Origin: Synechococcus sp. WH 7805
GTDB taxonomy: Bacteria > Cyanobacteriota > Cyanobacteriia > PCC-6307 > Cyanobiaceae
Length of the DNA stretch: 64,000 nt
Assembly: GCF_000153285.1 (NCBI RefSeq)
Contig: NZ_CH724168.1
Location: 2,147,455-2,211,454, forward strand
Direction of reading: 5' to 3'
Below, piece after piece: positions 43,527 through 51,395 of this stretch. A program made the position numbers and the translations under genes. The first letter of the stretch is position 1. The number at the start of each line of letters is the position of its first letter. The notes under the pieces were generated by a model. It was not told the origin of the DNA. It ran no database searches and saw only the letters and a list, made by a program, of their open reading frames with translations.

Positions 43527-43621
43527 AAAAACCCCGCCATTGCTGACGGGGTGAATGTTTGTCGGGAGATCGATAGCGACACCTACGCCCCCTGCTTTCC
43601 CCTCTCGGGTCTTGTATAGCT
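43527..43621 (-). ncRNA. Repeat RNA-like element, copy B (minus strand)
   Basis: Best representative: AGCTATACAAGACCCG at the 5' end (43621-43606), AGCAGGGGGCG, TGTCGCTATCGATCTCCCGA, ACATTCACCCCG, then a CAGCAATGGCGGGGTTTTT end (43545-43527). The terminator hairpin is CCCCGTCAGCAATGGCGGGG. It lies head-on to the plus-strand TerS fragment and downstream (on the minus strand) of the 43660-44121 gene, whose transcript it may end. Confidence 0.65.
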
Positions 43622-43659
43622 CTCAGCCCACAGGCTTCAGGCTTCCCGAAGCCTTAAAG

Positions 43660-44121
43660 TTATGCAGTCTCGCAAGCATGCTGTTCAATAATCTTCCAAT
43701 CAACGAAGAACTGATTGAGATACTTGACGAAATACCTCGTCAGCTTGACCAGATAGGCGGGCGAAATAGTCTCGTCCTCCGGCAAAACATGATTGTAATG
43801 GAAGCACATCATGTGGTCGCCTGATTCGAAATTTGCAATGTATGTAGTGTCGACGGGATAATTATCCATATAGTCAGCAGTTTTTTTAAGCTTCTCCTGG
43901 TCGAAAGATTTGTCAAACGGGACGTACGCTCTAAAGATAATATCGTCAAATCGTCCTGTGACAATTTCAAATGTCCATTGGTGCAATCGTGCTTGCGCAA
44001 ATACATACTCGGTTTCTGTACCTTCGTTGCGGGTGATTAGCTCAGTTTTGATGTAAGCACCATTGAGGATTGTCGCGATGGTCTCTGGCGTCAGTTGTTT
44101 GGTTGTGAAAGCGAGGTTCAT
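43660..44121 (-). CDS. YbjN-like hypothetical protein, 153 aa
   Basis: Soluble, acidic. Segments EYVFAQARLHQWTFEIVTGR, DIIFRAYVPFDKSF and VLPEDETISPAYLVKLTRYF follow the strand-rich pattern of YbjN/type III chaperone-fold proteins, but this is a by-eye guess. Expressed from a minus-strand leader element (44138-44200) ending 17 bases upstream. AT-rich codon use. Function unknown. Confidence 0.55.
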   Translation of the reverse strand: MNLAFTTKQLTPETIATILNGAYIKTELITRNEGTETEYVFAQARLHQWTFEIVTGRFDDIIFRAYVPFDKSFDQEKLKKTADYMDNYPVDTTYIANFESGDHMMCFHYNHVLPEDETISPAYLVKLTRYFVKYLNQFFVDWKIIEQHACETA

Positions 44122-44137
44122 TGGAGTTTGGTGTTGA

Positions 44138-44200
44138 GGAGGTCATCCCTCCGGTGCATTCACCATCGCCGTTCTCGCTGGAAAGCACCTCCCCCAAAAG
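44138..44200 (-). repeat. Leader-type repeat, minus strand, directly before a gene
   Basis: Reverse complement reads TTTGGGGGAGGTGCTTTCCA, GCGAGAACGGCGATGGTGAA, TGCACCGGAGGGATGACCTC. Close copy of 38351-38416. The GGCGATGGTG word is about 45 bases before the ATG of the 153-aa gene. It supports the idea that the element acts on the downstream gene in its own orientation. Confidence 0.7.
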
Positions 44201-44604
44201 TGGTGACTTGAAGCCAGTTCACTGGTCACAATGGGGGATGTGCCGGAACAAAAGACCTCGCATTGTGGAAGGGTTCACGCATAGAGGAGGTCATGCACGT
44301 TTTCCTGTTCATCGCGGCGGCAGCATGTGTCAACCGCCCTTGGCCTCCAGCGTTGCTCGTGGCCTCACCCTGCTCATCACATCTTCCCCTGACTCCGACT
44401 TCCCTAATCCGCCCGGAGCAGGGCATTAGCCGACTAGATGGATCCAGCGGGATTCACTGCTGACCCTTCTTGCCCTAACAGGTTGCTACTGCCGACTATG
44501 CCTACCCTGTTGAGGGAGGGCAGCACAGGAGATCATCCACCCATGGCTGCCCCTTTCAATGGACCAAGGGATCACTACAGACTGTATTCAATGGTCTTTT
44601 CGTG
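44201..44604. other. Intergenic region, no confident gene
   Basis: About 400 bases between the leader element and the phosphoribosyltransferase gene. Short frames on both strands overlap each other and look random. I see no RNA gene or clear promoter. Confidence 0.5.
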
Positions 44605-45153
44605 ATGGCAGCGCTACCTCACCTAGAACCCCCGGCCGTCAGCGACAACACTTGTGACGAGCTAGTGGTGAGCTGGGAGCAGTACGACAGGCTGATCGAG
44701 CACTTGGCACTGCAATTGCATCAAGCCTCAGCGGACTTTGATCAGATCGTGGCCCTTTCCCGTGGTGGTTTACGGGTGGGGGATCTGCTTTCCCGCCTTT
44801 TTGAATGCCCTTTGGTCGTAATGGCAGCTACTAGTTACAGCGGCGATGACGAACGAATTCAAGGAAAACTAAAACTCGGCCATCAGCTTGCCCACACATG
44901 TGACCAGCTCGGACCACGACTCCTTCTTGTAGACGATTTAGTGGATAGTGGAAACACCTTGGTTGAGGCCAGCGCTTGGCTGAAGAACCAAGTCAGCCCA
45001 ACTCAACTGTTGACTGGGGTTCTGTGGCGAAAGGTTGGTAGCGCATTTATCCCAGATTTTTGGGCGATGGAGCTAACGGAAAATCCTTGGATCGTTCAGC
45101 CATTTGAACATTGGGAGAAGCTACAACCAGGCAAGCTCATGCCAATGCGTTAG
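44605..45153 (+). CDS. Phosphoribosyltransferase (Gpt-like)
   Basis: 182 residues from ATG 44605 (GTG one codon earlier). The type I PRTase site is clear: PRPP-binding LLLVDDLVDSGNTLVEA near residue 110, with SRGGLRVGDLLSRLF earlier (the Gpt-like phosphate loop). Xanthine/hypoxanthine-type PRTases of this shape salvage purines; the substrate is not certain. Cytoplasmic. An independent terminator stands 230 bases later. GC content is between core and island. Confidence 0.82.
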   Translation: MAALPHLEPPAVSDNTCDELVVSWEQYDRLIEHLALQLHQASADFDQIVALSRGGLRVGDLLSRLFECPLVVMAATSYSGDDERIQGKLKLGHQLAHTCDQLGPRLLLVDDLVDSGNTLVEASAWLKNQVSPTQLLTGVLWRKVGSAFIPDFWAMELTENPWIVQPFEHWEKLQPGKLMPMR

Positions 45154-45379
45154 TGATTTATTCAATGGTCTTGCCCAACCTTCCTGAGCTGGTTCTGGGT
45201 AGCGCAACCGTGCCCAAACGTTCACGGAATACCACCACCATCATTGGCGGAGATCGAAGAGCTGAATGTCAGCTGCTTGCTCGAAGGCGGTCACCCCTTC
45301 GTGACTCCGGCGGCAGAGTTGTCATTCAAGGCTGCTGATGATGGCGAGTTCTGAACTCTCCTAACAACCGAATCTTTAG

Positions 45380-45404
45380 GCCTTGCTCAACAGCGGGGCT
45401 TTTT
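45380..45404 (+). terminator. Intrinsic terminator of the phosphoribosyltransferase region
   Basis: Eight-pair stem GCCTTGCT/AGCGGGGC (two G-T pairs), loop CAAC, then T5. It is followed by the cassette words AGCGGGAAATACTTCAGGCA and then the truncated repeat frame at 45451. Confidence 0.7.
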
Positions 45405-45450
45405 ATTGCCTGCAAGAGCGGGAAATACTTCAGGCAGTTACGTATGAACC

Positions 45451-45501
45451 ATGACCTTCGACACTCAGATGACCCTTGCGCCGCTACAGGAACTGCGCCT
45501 T
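45451..45501 (+). pseudogene. Copy of the 72-codon repeat frame, truncated to the first 17 codons
   Basis: Begins ATGACCTTCGACACTCAGAT and GACCCTTGCGC, aligns with the start of the intact copy, then stops matching at about 45500, 15 bases from the end of the convergent 153-aa gene. Upstream words ACGTATGAACC are also conserved. Confidence 0.75.
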
Positions 45502-45514
45502 AGAAATTGATTGT

Positions 45515-45976
45515 TTAACGATTAATACGAATATAGATAGCCCCACCATCGCTACACCTTTTGTCAACAATATTGGTAGAAGTATCTATATTCCACCAGC
45601 TGAGACAACCACCATCAGATAATGGGACTGGTGCAGGAGATGCAACTGCTACATCAGCACTTGGATTAACTGAGGGATTACTGGACTTGTTCGTGGCAGA
45701 GCTGTCAACGATTAGACGAGTGAGCCGACAGCCTGATGAGCGAAGGGTGGCATTCCACTGATTAGCCAGGGTTGCGTCAGCGTGGTCTTCCATCAACCAT
45801 TGTGCGTTTTGTCTGGCACCTGCCAGTGCTCCGCATTTGTTTTCTCTATCCGTATAATTTCTATACTCATCCATCCAACTGCTGTATTGATTTCTAAGTC
45901 TGATAGCATCAGAATTCGCCAATGCAGGCGCAGAAAAAGTGAAGGCTAAAAGCAGAAGCGAAGCGGCTTTAAACAT
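45515..45976 (-). CDS. Secreted protein of unknown function, 153 aa
   Basis: ATG 45976. Signal peptide FKAASLLLLAFTFSAPALAN with A-x-A cleavage. The mature chain has four Cys (NKCGAL, SSGCRL, GGCLSWW, DKRCSDGG) that could form two disulfides. A Lys-poor Ser/Asn/Pro linker lies in the middle. AT-rich. The stop is 14 bases from the truncated repeat frame. Confidence 0.6.
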   Translation of the reverse strand: MFKAASLLLLAFTFSAPALANSDAIRLRNQYSSWMDEYRNYTDRENKCGALAGARQNAQWLMEDHADATLANQWNATLRSSGCRLTRLIVDSSATNKSSNPSVNPSADVAVASPAPVPLSDGGCLSWWNIDTSTNIVDKRCSDGGAIYIRINR

Positions 45977-46511
45977 AACTAAGAGAATATATCTATCAAT
46001 TCATCATGGCCGAATGAAAGGCTATGAATCTGAATATAGGATTTAAAAAATATGAGTATTTGATAAGTCATCATGTCTGGTCACCCACGTGTTGAGGCAG
46101 GCGGGATTGTTTAGTGCAGCGGGGAATGCTTTCAGCTCGTACAACAGTGATGCTTGCTTCGTAAGCAGTTTTGCTCTCGGTATCGTGTAAGTATGCAATC
46201 TCTTCCAGCTTCTTTCTGCTTCGCTGGTTACAGCCTTCATAGCCCTTGGCCAGGGGCTGGTAATTGGGTTGTTCAACCGAGCGGTGATTCTTTTGTTGGA
46301 ACTGCTACATTTTGCTTCAGTTCGAGTTGAAAGACAATCAAATTAATTGTCCTTTTTGCGAATCGCCCACCTCTAGCTTGCCCTGAAAACGCAGCGCTAA
46401 GGCTTTGTGGCTTTGGGATGGCTGCTCTCAAGCATGACCTTAAAATAATTTAAGATCAGGTTGCGGGATTAAGCTATAAAACTATTTTGAATTGAATCTT
46501 CTATCCAGCAA
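45977..46511. other. Intergenic region with an orphan cassette word
   Basis: 535 bases. GCGGGGAATGCTTTCAGC occurs at about 46117-46134 with no following repeat frame. A minus-strand 77-codon frame (46043-46276) looks weakly protein-like (RLHTYTIPRAKLLTKQASLL) but has no support beyond length. Confidence 0.5.
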
Positions 46512-47252
46512 ATGGCTAAAGTCTTAATTACAGGATTTAGCAACGCACCAGTCAGTATTCCCTTTGTTGCTTCACAGACTACCGTTACTGATTTTTTCGC
46601 AAGACCTTGGCTTATTCGTCCAGAGCTTTCTGTTTCACTTTCAAACAGAAGATATAATTTCACTGAATCATTTGATAAAGGTGGTTTCACGGAATCTACA
46701 GTTTTAAAAGGAAAGCTCAATCAACTTTTGCCCTTTGAAGATAGAAAGATTAGATCTTTTAAAAGCGTGTTAAAAACCGCTGGTGATATTCAATTCAAGG
46801 TCGAAATTGATGAAATCACAGGTTTAAGTCTTGCTAATTTTACTGATCCAACTTTTAATTCTCTTAAAAAGGTATTAAGAGGGGATGATCAGATAACCGG
46901 TGCAGAATTCTCGACAGGTTTGCTTAGGGGATACAAAGGAAATGATACTTTCTTCTTGAAATCCTTTAACGAAGCCCTTGGTGGCCCTGGCGCTGACGCA
47001 TTCGTTCTTTCGACTGATACGAGAGATGCAAAGATTTTAGATTTTAAATTTGGCGTTGATAGTATTTTAATTGATGGAGACATAGATGACTACACATTTG
47101 AAAGTAAGTTTGGATTCTTTAGTGTTGAGAATGCCGTAACTGGAACCGTTCTTGCTACTGTGCAAAATATTAATCAGCCTTCGGATGCTGCCGACTTGGA
47201 ATTGCTGCCATTTATTTCAGTTGATGAGGAATTGCCACCTGTTGTTTGGTGA
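46512..47252 (+). CDS. Hypothetical protein with a degenerate RTX-like region
   Basis: 246 residues from ATG 46512. The segment LLRGYKGNDTFFLKSFNEAL and GGPGADAFVLSTDT resembles one or two decayed hemolysin-type calcium-binding (RTX) repeats, followed by an Asp-rich ILDFKFGVDSILIDGD stretch typical of RTX ends. No signal peptide, as for RTX proteins exported by type I systems. The N-terminal half is unmatched. AT-rich codons. Terminator 46 bases later. Confidence 0.55.
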   Translation: MAKVLITGFSNAPVSIPFVASQTTVTDFFARPWLIRPELSVSLSNRRYNFTESFDKGGFTESTVLKGKLNQLLPFEDRKIRSFKSVLKTAGDIQFKVEIDEITGLSLANFTDPTFNSLKKVLRGDDQITGAEFSTGLLRGYKGNDTFFLKSFNEALGGPGADAFVLSTDTRDAKILDFKFGVDSILIDGDIDDYTFESKFGFFSVENAVTGTVLATVQNINQPSDAADLELLPFISVDEELPPVVW

Positions 47253-47297
47253 GTATTCAGTACTTTAATGACTTTACTGCCGCAAGCTTGTAAGTTT

Positions 47298-47322
47298 CCC
47301 CGTCAACCATGGTGGGGCTTTT
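47298..47322 (+). terminator. Intrinsic terminator of the degenerate-RTX gene
   Basis: CCCC/GGGG outer stem with inner ACC/GGT pairs (loop around ATG), then CTTTTC. Good stem, modest T-run. Confidence 0.6.
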
Positions 47323-47367
47323 CTATCCTTTATAAGGGTGAATACTTCTAAATTTCACGTCTGAACC

Positions 47368-47586
47368 ATGATCTTCGTTGGCTAGCCGACCTTTGCGCTG
47401 CTTCAGGAACCGCTCATAGCGCTTCGTGCCAACGACCCTGATGGCTTCAATGCTTGGTTGTCACTTGGCATCGAACGGCTTGGAAAGCCTGCTGTCATTG
47501 AACTGCTGGTGGACTGGATGGACCCGATCCTCACGTCAGACGACGCGGACAGGCTGGTCGGTTGGCACCTGGGAGTGTGCCTCTAG
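47368..47586 (+). pseudogene. Copy of the 72-codon repeat frame, early stop
   Basis: Full 219-base length from ATG 47368 to TAG 47584-47586. Codon 6 is TAG (ATGATCTTCGTTGGCTAG) where the intact copy has a CAG; the rest aligns closely (GATGGCTTCAATGCTTGG, GACTGGATGGACCCGATCCT). Followed by a leader word (AGATGGTGTGTTTACC) at 47653, then repeat RNA copy C. Confidence 0.8.
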
Positions 47587-47717
47587 ACAGGTGCTGGTCT
47601 GCACTCAGCTAATTCTCAGTCAACTCTGAGTCAACTCAAGGTGTTTTGAATCAATGAACAAGAGATGGTGTGTTTACCAGATGGTCGGGGAGCCTGAAGC
47701 CGTTTAGCGGGGCTGAA

Positions 47718-47815
47718 AGCTATACAAAACCCTTCGGGGAAAAGCAGGGGGCGCTGTGTGTCGCCGACAATCTCCCGACAAAACATTCACCCCGCCAGCA
47801 ATAGCGGGGTTTTTT
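47718..47815 (+). ncRNA. Repeat RNA-like element, copy C
   Basis: AGCTATACAAAACCC at the 5' end, AAAGCAGGGGGCG, TGTCGCCGACAATCTCCCGA, CAAAACATTCACCCCG, then CAGCAATAGCGGGGTTTTTT. Terminator stem CCCCG/CGGGG. It lies directly before the convergent 155-aa membrane gene, and a leader half-word CCCTCAATTGGAGGA follows the T-run. Confidence 0.65.
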
Positions 47816-47824
47816 GTGGTTCCC

Positions 47825-48292
47825 TCAATTGGAGGAGACGGATTCGTCCGAATGCCATTCAGCAGCCTTTGTGTAAGGCCCAGCGACCATGATCGGTAGA
47901 AATAATTCCATTGCGATAAGTGCGAAAATAACAGCCATTAAATTCACGCCCCACCCAAGGATGAAAAGCGAGGAAAGGACAGGTGGTGCGAGAGATTCTG
48001 GTGTGATTGAGCTGATCAAATAGTCGAGAGAAGCATCGAGAACTGCCATTAATGACGCAATAAACATCAGGCTTGATGCCCGGTAGCATCGACTTGCCGG
48101 TGCGAATTTCTTGAGAGATATGTAGACCCGTGAAATGTTTAATTGATGGCTTGCCAAGATGAATAAAATGGCAAAAATTGCAATATTAGAGAGTTGCTTG
48201 GTTTCAATAACCTCACGGGCTTCGATGAACAGGTAGCCAGCACCCACAAACCAAAACACGATTCGTAGAAAGAATTGACTGAATTTGGTCAA
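47825..48292 (-). CDS. Membrane protein of unknown function, 155 aa
   Basis: ATG 48292. Four hydrophobic helices: about residues 8-24 (FLRIVFWFVGAGYLFI), 34-52 (NIAIFAILFILASHQL), 72-95 and 105-130. A short charged C-terminus follows. No family. AT-rich codon use. Divergent from the next plus-strand material. Confidence 0.6.
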   Translation of the reverse strand: MTKFSQFFLRIVFWFVGAGYLFIEAREVIETKQLSNIAIFAILFILASHQLNISRVYISLKKFAPASRCYRASSLMFIASLMAVLDASLDYLISSITPESLAPPVLSSLFILGWGVNLMAVIFALIAMELFLPIMVAGPYTKAAEWHSDESVSSN

Positions 48293-48682
48293 ATGGATTG
48301 TTAATAAGTGAAACTAGAGTAATCTTTTTCTTTCGACTCCGCCACGAGTGTGTGTGGCAGTGCTTCTATAGGCCAGTTTTTTATTCAGTCCTTCCCGGGA
48401 GTTGGAGAGTGGGATTCATGTTTTGGGGCCTCCTAAGACATCCTCTACTTCGGGGAGCGTCAGAGGCCACTCATCCGCCTTGGCAGGGTGGATTGGGGAG
48501 TGGTTCAGAACGGGAGACATTTCAATTGAGGAACTTGCCAGTCATCACTCGTCCCGACAGCAATGGCGGGGTTTTTTATGACCTGCTTCTGCGTGTGGCC
48601 AAGATCACAGCTGCGGATGACAGGGATCATCACTTGGGTCGTTGATTGCGGAGATGGTGTGTGCATCGAAAGGTCTCAAGCA
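48293..48682. other. Intergenic region with a terminator and a leader element
   Basis: 390 bases. A CCCG/CGGG terminator with T6 lies at 48553-48577 (words CAGCAATGGCGGGGTTTTTT). At about 48650-48670 the leader words CGGAGATGGTGTGTGCATCG occur, 20-30 bases before the next gene's ATG. Open frames here are shadows. Confidence 0.55.
48553..48577 (+). terminator. Terminator copy of the repeat family
   Basis: CCCG, loop ACAGCAATGG, CGGG, G and T6. Same words as the ends of repeat RNA copies B and C, but the upstream 70 bases of those copies are missing. Confidence 0.6.
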
Positions 48683-49102
48683 ATGAACGATTTCTTCAGG
48701 GGGTTAGGCAGTGTTTGTCTCGGCACACTTGCTGGTGCTGGTCTGGGTGCGGCGTCGTTTTTCGCCATCGAAGCGGTTTTGCCGAAACAGGCCGACGCGG
48801 CACCTGCGCACACCGTTACCAAAGCCCTCAAGCATGAGCCGAAGCTCAGTGCCAGGCAGACCATCCTTGAGGCGAATCGCCACTTGATCGCCAATGGCTG
48901 GCGTCCCGCGCCGGAAAAAACGCCAACACCGGAGGAACGGCGCTTGTCCTCTGTTGCGCTCGAAAGCCTTTCGGTCTGCTCCAGCACGGGCGTTGGCTTC
49001 TGCCGCTTTGATTACCGCCGAGATCTGCAGCGGTTGTCGGTGCTAACGGTTCCCAGTGAGCCGGGCCGTCCGTCCGTTGGTCGCGTTGACCGTTGGTGGT
49101 GA
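48683..49102 (+). CDS. Exported protein of unknown function, 139 aa
   Basis: ATG 48683 (MNDFFRGLGSVCLGTLAGAG). The N-terminus is a signal-like or anchored hydrophobic stretch with cleavage possible after KQADA. The C-terminal 45 residues (ALESLSVCSSTGVGFCRFDY, then RRDLQRLSVLTVPSEPG) have two Cys and look conserved in structure. The leader repeat ends about 12 bases before the start. GC-rich relative to its neighbours, so possibly an older resident. Confidence 0.62.
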   Translation: MNDFFRGLGSVCLGTLAGAGLGAASFFAIEAVLPKQADAAPAHTVTKALKHEPKLSARQTILEANRHLIANGWRPAPEKTPTPEERRLSSVALESLSVCSSTGVGFCRFDYRRDLQRLSVLTVPSEPGRPSVGRVDRWW

Positions 49103-49240
49103 ACAAGGATTCAACGGCTGCTCCCGTCAGCAATGCAGCTGGTTTTAATTGTCAAATATGCCATTGGCTAGTGTCTCTGAGAGTGAAGTTTTGGAAATTG
49201 TAGAAGATCAACTAATCAAGCAATTAGCGAGTCATAGGCT

Positions 49241-49732
49241 CTACATTTGATCAGCCATAGAGCTCGTTTTTTTGTAATGATTGCGAATAACGACGGGACG
49301 CTCGCCAGATTGAACAAGCACCAGTTCGATAGAGCCATCATTTAATAACCGCCCATTATAATTTCCTGACTCTTCAAATTCTGCCATGCCAATTTGGCAG
49401 CTGTAGGGATCGATAACGCCGATTATTTTTTCGGAATCAGACTTAGTGATTTGTCCGTCTTTCGTGTGACCGGAATGAATAGTAGACTCCCAAGAGCGCT
49501 CGCCTGTGATTACTCCATCGGTATCGACTTCAATCATAAGTTTAGAAGTGCCTTGGTGCTTGCCGTTGCTATTTATTCCTATATTTTCAGAGGAATATGA
49601 GCCTGAAAGCGTTGTCAGGTCTGATGGAGGTTTGCAGGGTGCATCTCGAGCGACTCTGTCTTTATTGGTAGAGCAACCACTAACAACGGTTGCGGCGCAA
49701 ACAATGGAGCACACCATTTTGAAATACAACAC
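49241..49732 (-). CDS. Lipoprotein of unknown function, 163 aa
   Basis: ATG 49732. Lipobox VVSGCSTN gives a lipidated mature protein. The mature part is rich in Ser, Gly, Thr and Glu with strand-like segments (SKLMIEVDTDGVITGERSWE, DGSIELVLVQSGERPVVIRN), resembling a small beta-barrel or calycin-like domain. Two further Cys (CKPP, YSCQIG). AT-rich. Confidence 0.6.
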   Translation of the reverse strand: MLYFKMVCSIVCAATVVSGCSTNKDRVARDAPCKPPSDLTTLSGSYSSENIGINSNGKHQGTSKLMIEVDTDGVITGERSWESTIHSGHTKDGQITKSDSEKIIGVIDPYSCQIGMAEFEESGNYNGRLLNDGSIELVLVQSGERPVVIRNHYKKTSSMADQM

Positions 49733-50021
49733 TGTTTATCGTCAAAAAATAAATTATACACTCAAAGCTGAAGCAATAATTCGCGGGTTCATAGTCTGTG
49801 GCACTTTGTGGATTGGCTATAGATTCAGCTGCCTTGGTGTTGTCGGATGAATTAGCGAATCGAATCACTCGACGCTTTCGTAGAAATGGGATGGAAACAA
49901 GACTCATTCGTCTATCTGTAGTCCATTTTCTCGTTATTCCTATTGCTTCACTTTCAGAAATACGTGTAACGCCAGCTGCTTGCAATTTCATGTCGGTAAG
50001 CCTGAAGGCCAGTTAGCAGAA
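49733..50021. other. AT-rich spacer, no confident gene
   Basis: Overlapping frames on both strands exist (49680-49991 minus, 49798-50016 plus) but neither has convincing composition, start or context. Confidence 0.4.
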
Positions 50022-50117
50022 AGCTATACAAGATCCGCAACGGAAAGCAGGGGGAGTTGATTGTCGCTGACTATCTATCAACAAATTATTCGTGCTGTCA
50101 GCAATGGCTGGGTTTTG
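50022..50117 (+). ncRNA. Repeat RNA-like element, copy D (diverged)
   Basis: AGCTATACAAGATCCGCAAC, GGAAAGCAGGGGGA, TTGTCGCTGACTATCTATCA, then GTCAGCAATGGCTGGGTTTT. The terminator stem is weakened (CAGCAATGGCTG). It passes directly, through ATTGGCAGCGGGGAATGC, into the next copy of the 72-codon frame, showing the order RNA-like element, linker, frame. Confidence 0.55.
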
Positions 50118-50157
50118 TATTGGCAGCGGGGAATGCTTTCAGCAGTTGCACTGAACC

Positions 50158-50377
50158 ATTGCCACTCGACACTCAGATGACCCTTGCGCTGCTACAGGAA
50201 CTGCTCCTAGCGCTTCGTGCCAACGCCCCTAATGACTTCAAGGCTTGAGTGACTCTAGGAATTGAACGCCTTGGAAAGCCTCCTGCCATTGAGCTGATGG
50301 TGGACCGGACAGACTCGATCCTCGCGACAGACGAAGCGAACAGTCTGGTTGGTTGGCACCTAGGGGTAAGCCTCTAA
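50158..50377 (+). pseudogene. Copy of the 72-codon repeat frame, start lost and frameshifted
   Basis: The start ATG has become ATT (50158). One extra base occurs near codon 4, giving 220 instead of 219 bases. A TGA follows in the restored frame at the same place as in copy 1 (GACTTCAAGGCTTGAGTG). The C-terminal codons are preserved to TAA 50375-50377. Leader element and the RTX gene follow. Confidence 0.75.
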
Positions 50378-50454
50378 CCCCAGTTATTGCAATGTTTTTG
50401 TACCCAAGTGACCAAGATCACAGGCCGCTTTGACGCAGGTCATCAAGTTGACCC

Positions 50455-50490
50455 GTCATTCCGGAGATGGTGTGTCCATCGAAGGGAACA
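50455..50490 (+). repeat. Leader-type repeat before the RTX gene
   Basis: ATTCCGGAGATGGTGTGTCC and ATCGAAGGG. Same words as 48650 (CGGAGATGGTGTGTGCATCG). The element precedes the ATG used for the RTX protein by about 36 bases; a longer open frame that runs through it would place this repeat in the coding sequence, which I consider unlikely. Confidence 0.6.
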
Positions 50491-50525
50491 ATCCCAACGA
50501 CACGAACCACACCGCCTCTCAATCC

Positions 50526-51395
50526 ATGGACTTCAAACTTCCTGAAAAATTCAGCCACTTCTCAAACCCTAGCGAAAAGGAAATTTTCGAATATTTCGAA
50601 GTCAAGACAAAGTATCAAGAGCTTTTCGAGGCTGTCAGTGAAATTGCAATGAAAAGCATTGGAACTGAAGACGACGATCATATGGGAGCCGCCGATACTT
50701 TTAACGGCAATCTCTGGGGACTCGGCGGCAATGACATCCTCACGGGGGACAGCCGCAACAACATCATTTATGGAGGAAAAGAACAGGACGGAAGAGATGG
50801 GGAATACATAACAGGCACGAATGAGTATTCAGACAACGACACGATCCACGGAGGAGGAGGAAACGACAGACTCTATGGACAGTCAGGTAATGACTGGTTG
50901 ACTGCCGGGGCAGGCGATGACTACTTATACGGAGGTGACGATAACGATGTACTCATCGGAAATGGAGACGGTCAGAATATTTTCAATGGGGGACGCGGAG
51001 TTGATTCGATTTACTTGGCCAACCATGACAATCATGCACCAGATGAGATCTGGGATTTCGTAGATGAAGGTGATCGCATCTTCCTCAGCGAGGATTTCAT
51101 GGCGCAAACAGGTGGAATTGCCAGCGTGGAAACAACACTCTGGAATGGCAATGCTCAGCTTCCTCATCGTGAAGCTCGTAATTTTGGCGATTTTTACCAA
51201 TCAACACAGATCAAAAATGCCGAAGGGGAGATCTTATTTTTAGTCGAAGGTCCAACGCTGGATGGAATCACGATTGGTTGGAATGCCAGCGGCCTGGAGG
51301 TGATTGACACGAATGGAGATTGGGACGGAGCAAAGTTCAGGTTTATGGAACAACTGACTGGCACATCCCAGTGGCTTCAGGAAAACTTCCACTAA
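50526..51395 (+). CDS. RTX (hemolysin-type calcium-binding repeat) protein
   Basis: 289 residues from ATG 50526 (MDFKLPEKFSHFSNPSEKEI). Several nonapeptide repeats of the GGxGxDxxx type lie at about residues 70-165 (LWGLGGNDILTGDSRNN, TIHGGGGNDRLYGQSGNDWL, TAGAGDDYLYGGDDNDVLIG). They bind Ca2+ in a beta-roll after export. A C-terminal part (about 170-289) has no match. No type I secretion genes are near. Such proteins are abundant and variable in marine Synechococcus surfaces. Codon use AT-richer than core. Confidence 0.82.
   Translation: MDFKLPEKFSHFSNPSEKEIFEYFEVKTKYQELFEAVSEIAMKSIGTEDDDHMGAADTFNGNLWGLGGNDILTGDSRNNIIYGGKEQDGRDGEYITGTNEYSDNDTIHGGGGNDRLYGQSGNDWLTAGAGDDYLYGGDDNDVLIGNGDGQNIFNGGRGVDSIYLANHDNHAPDEIWDFVDEGDRIFLSEDFMAQTGGIASVETTLWNGNAQLPHREARNFGDFYQSTQIKNAEGEILFLVEGPTLDGITIGWNASGLEVIDTNGDWDGAKFRFMEQLTGTSQWLQENFH

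Noticed and set aside
39579-50117. The repeat RNA elements as tRNA genes or tRNA remnants
   Set aside because: No acceptor/T-arm pairing, no TTCGAAT/TTCAAAT loop, and the ends are terminator hairpins with T-runs.
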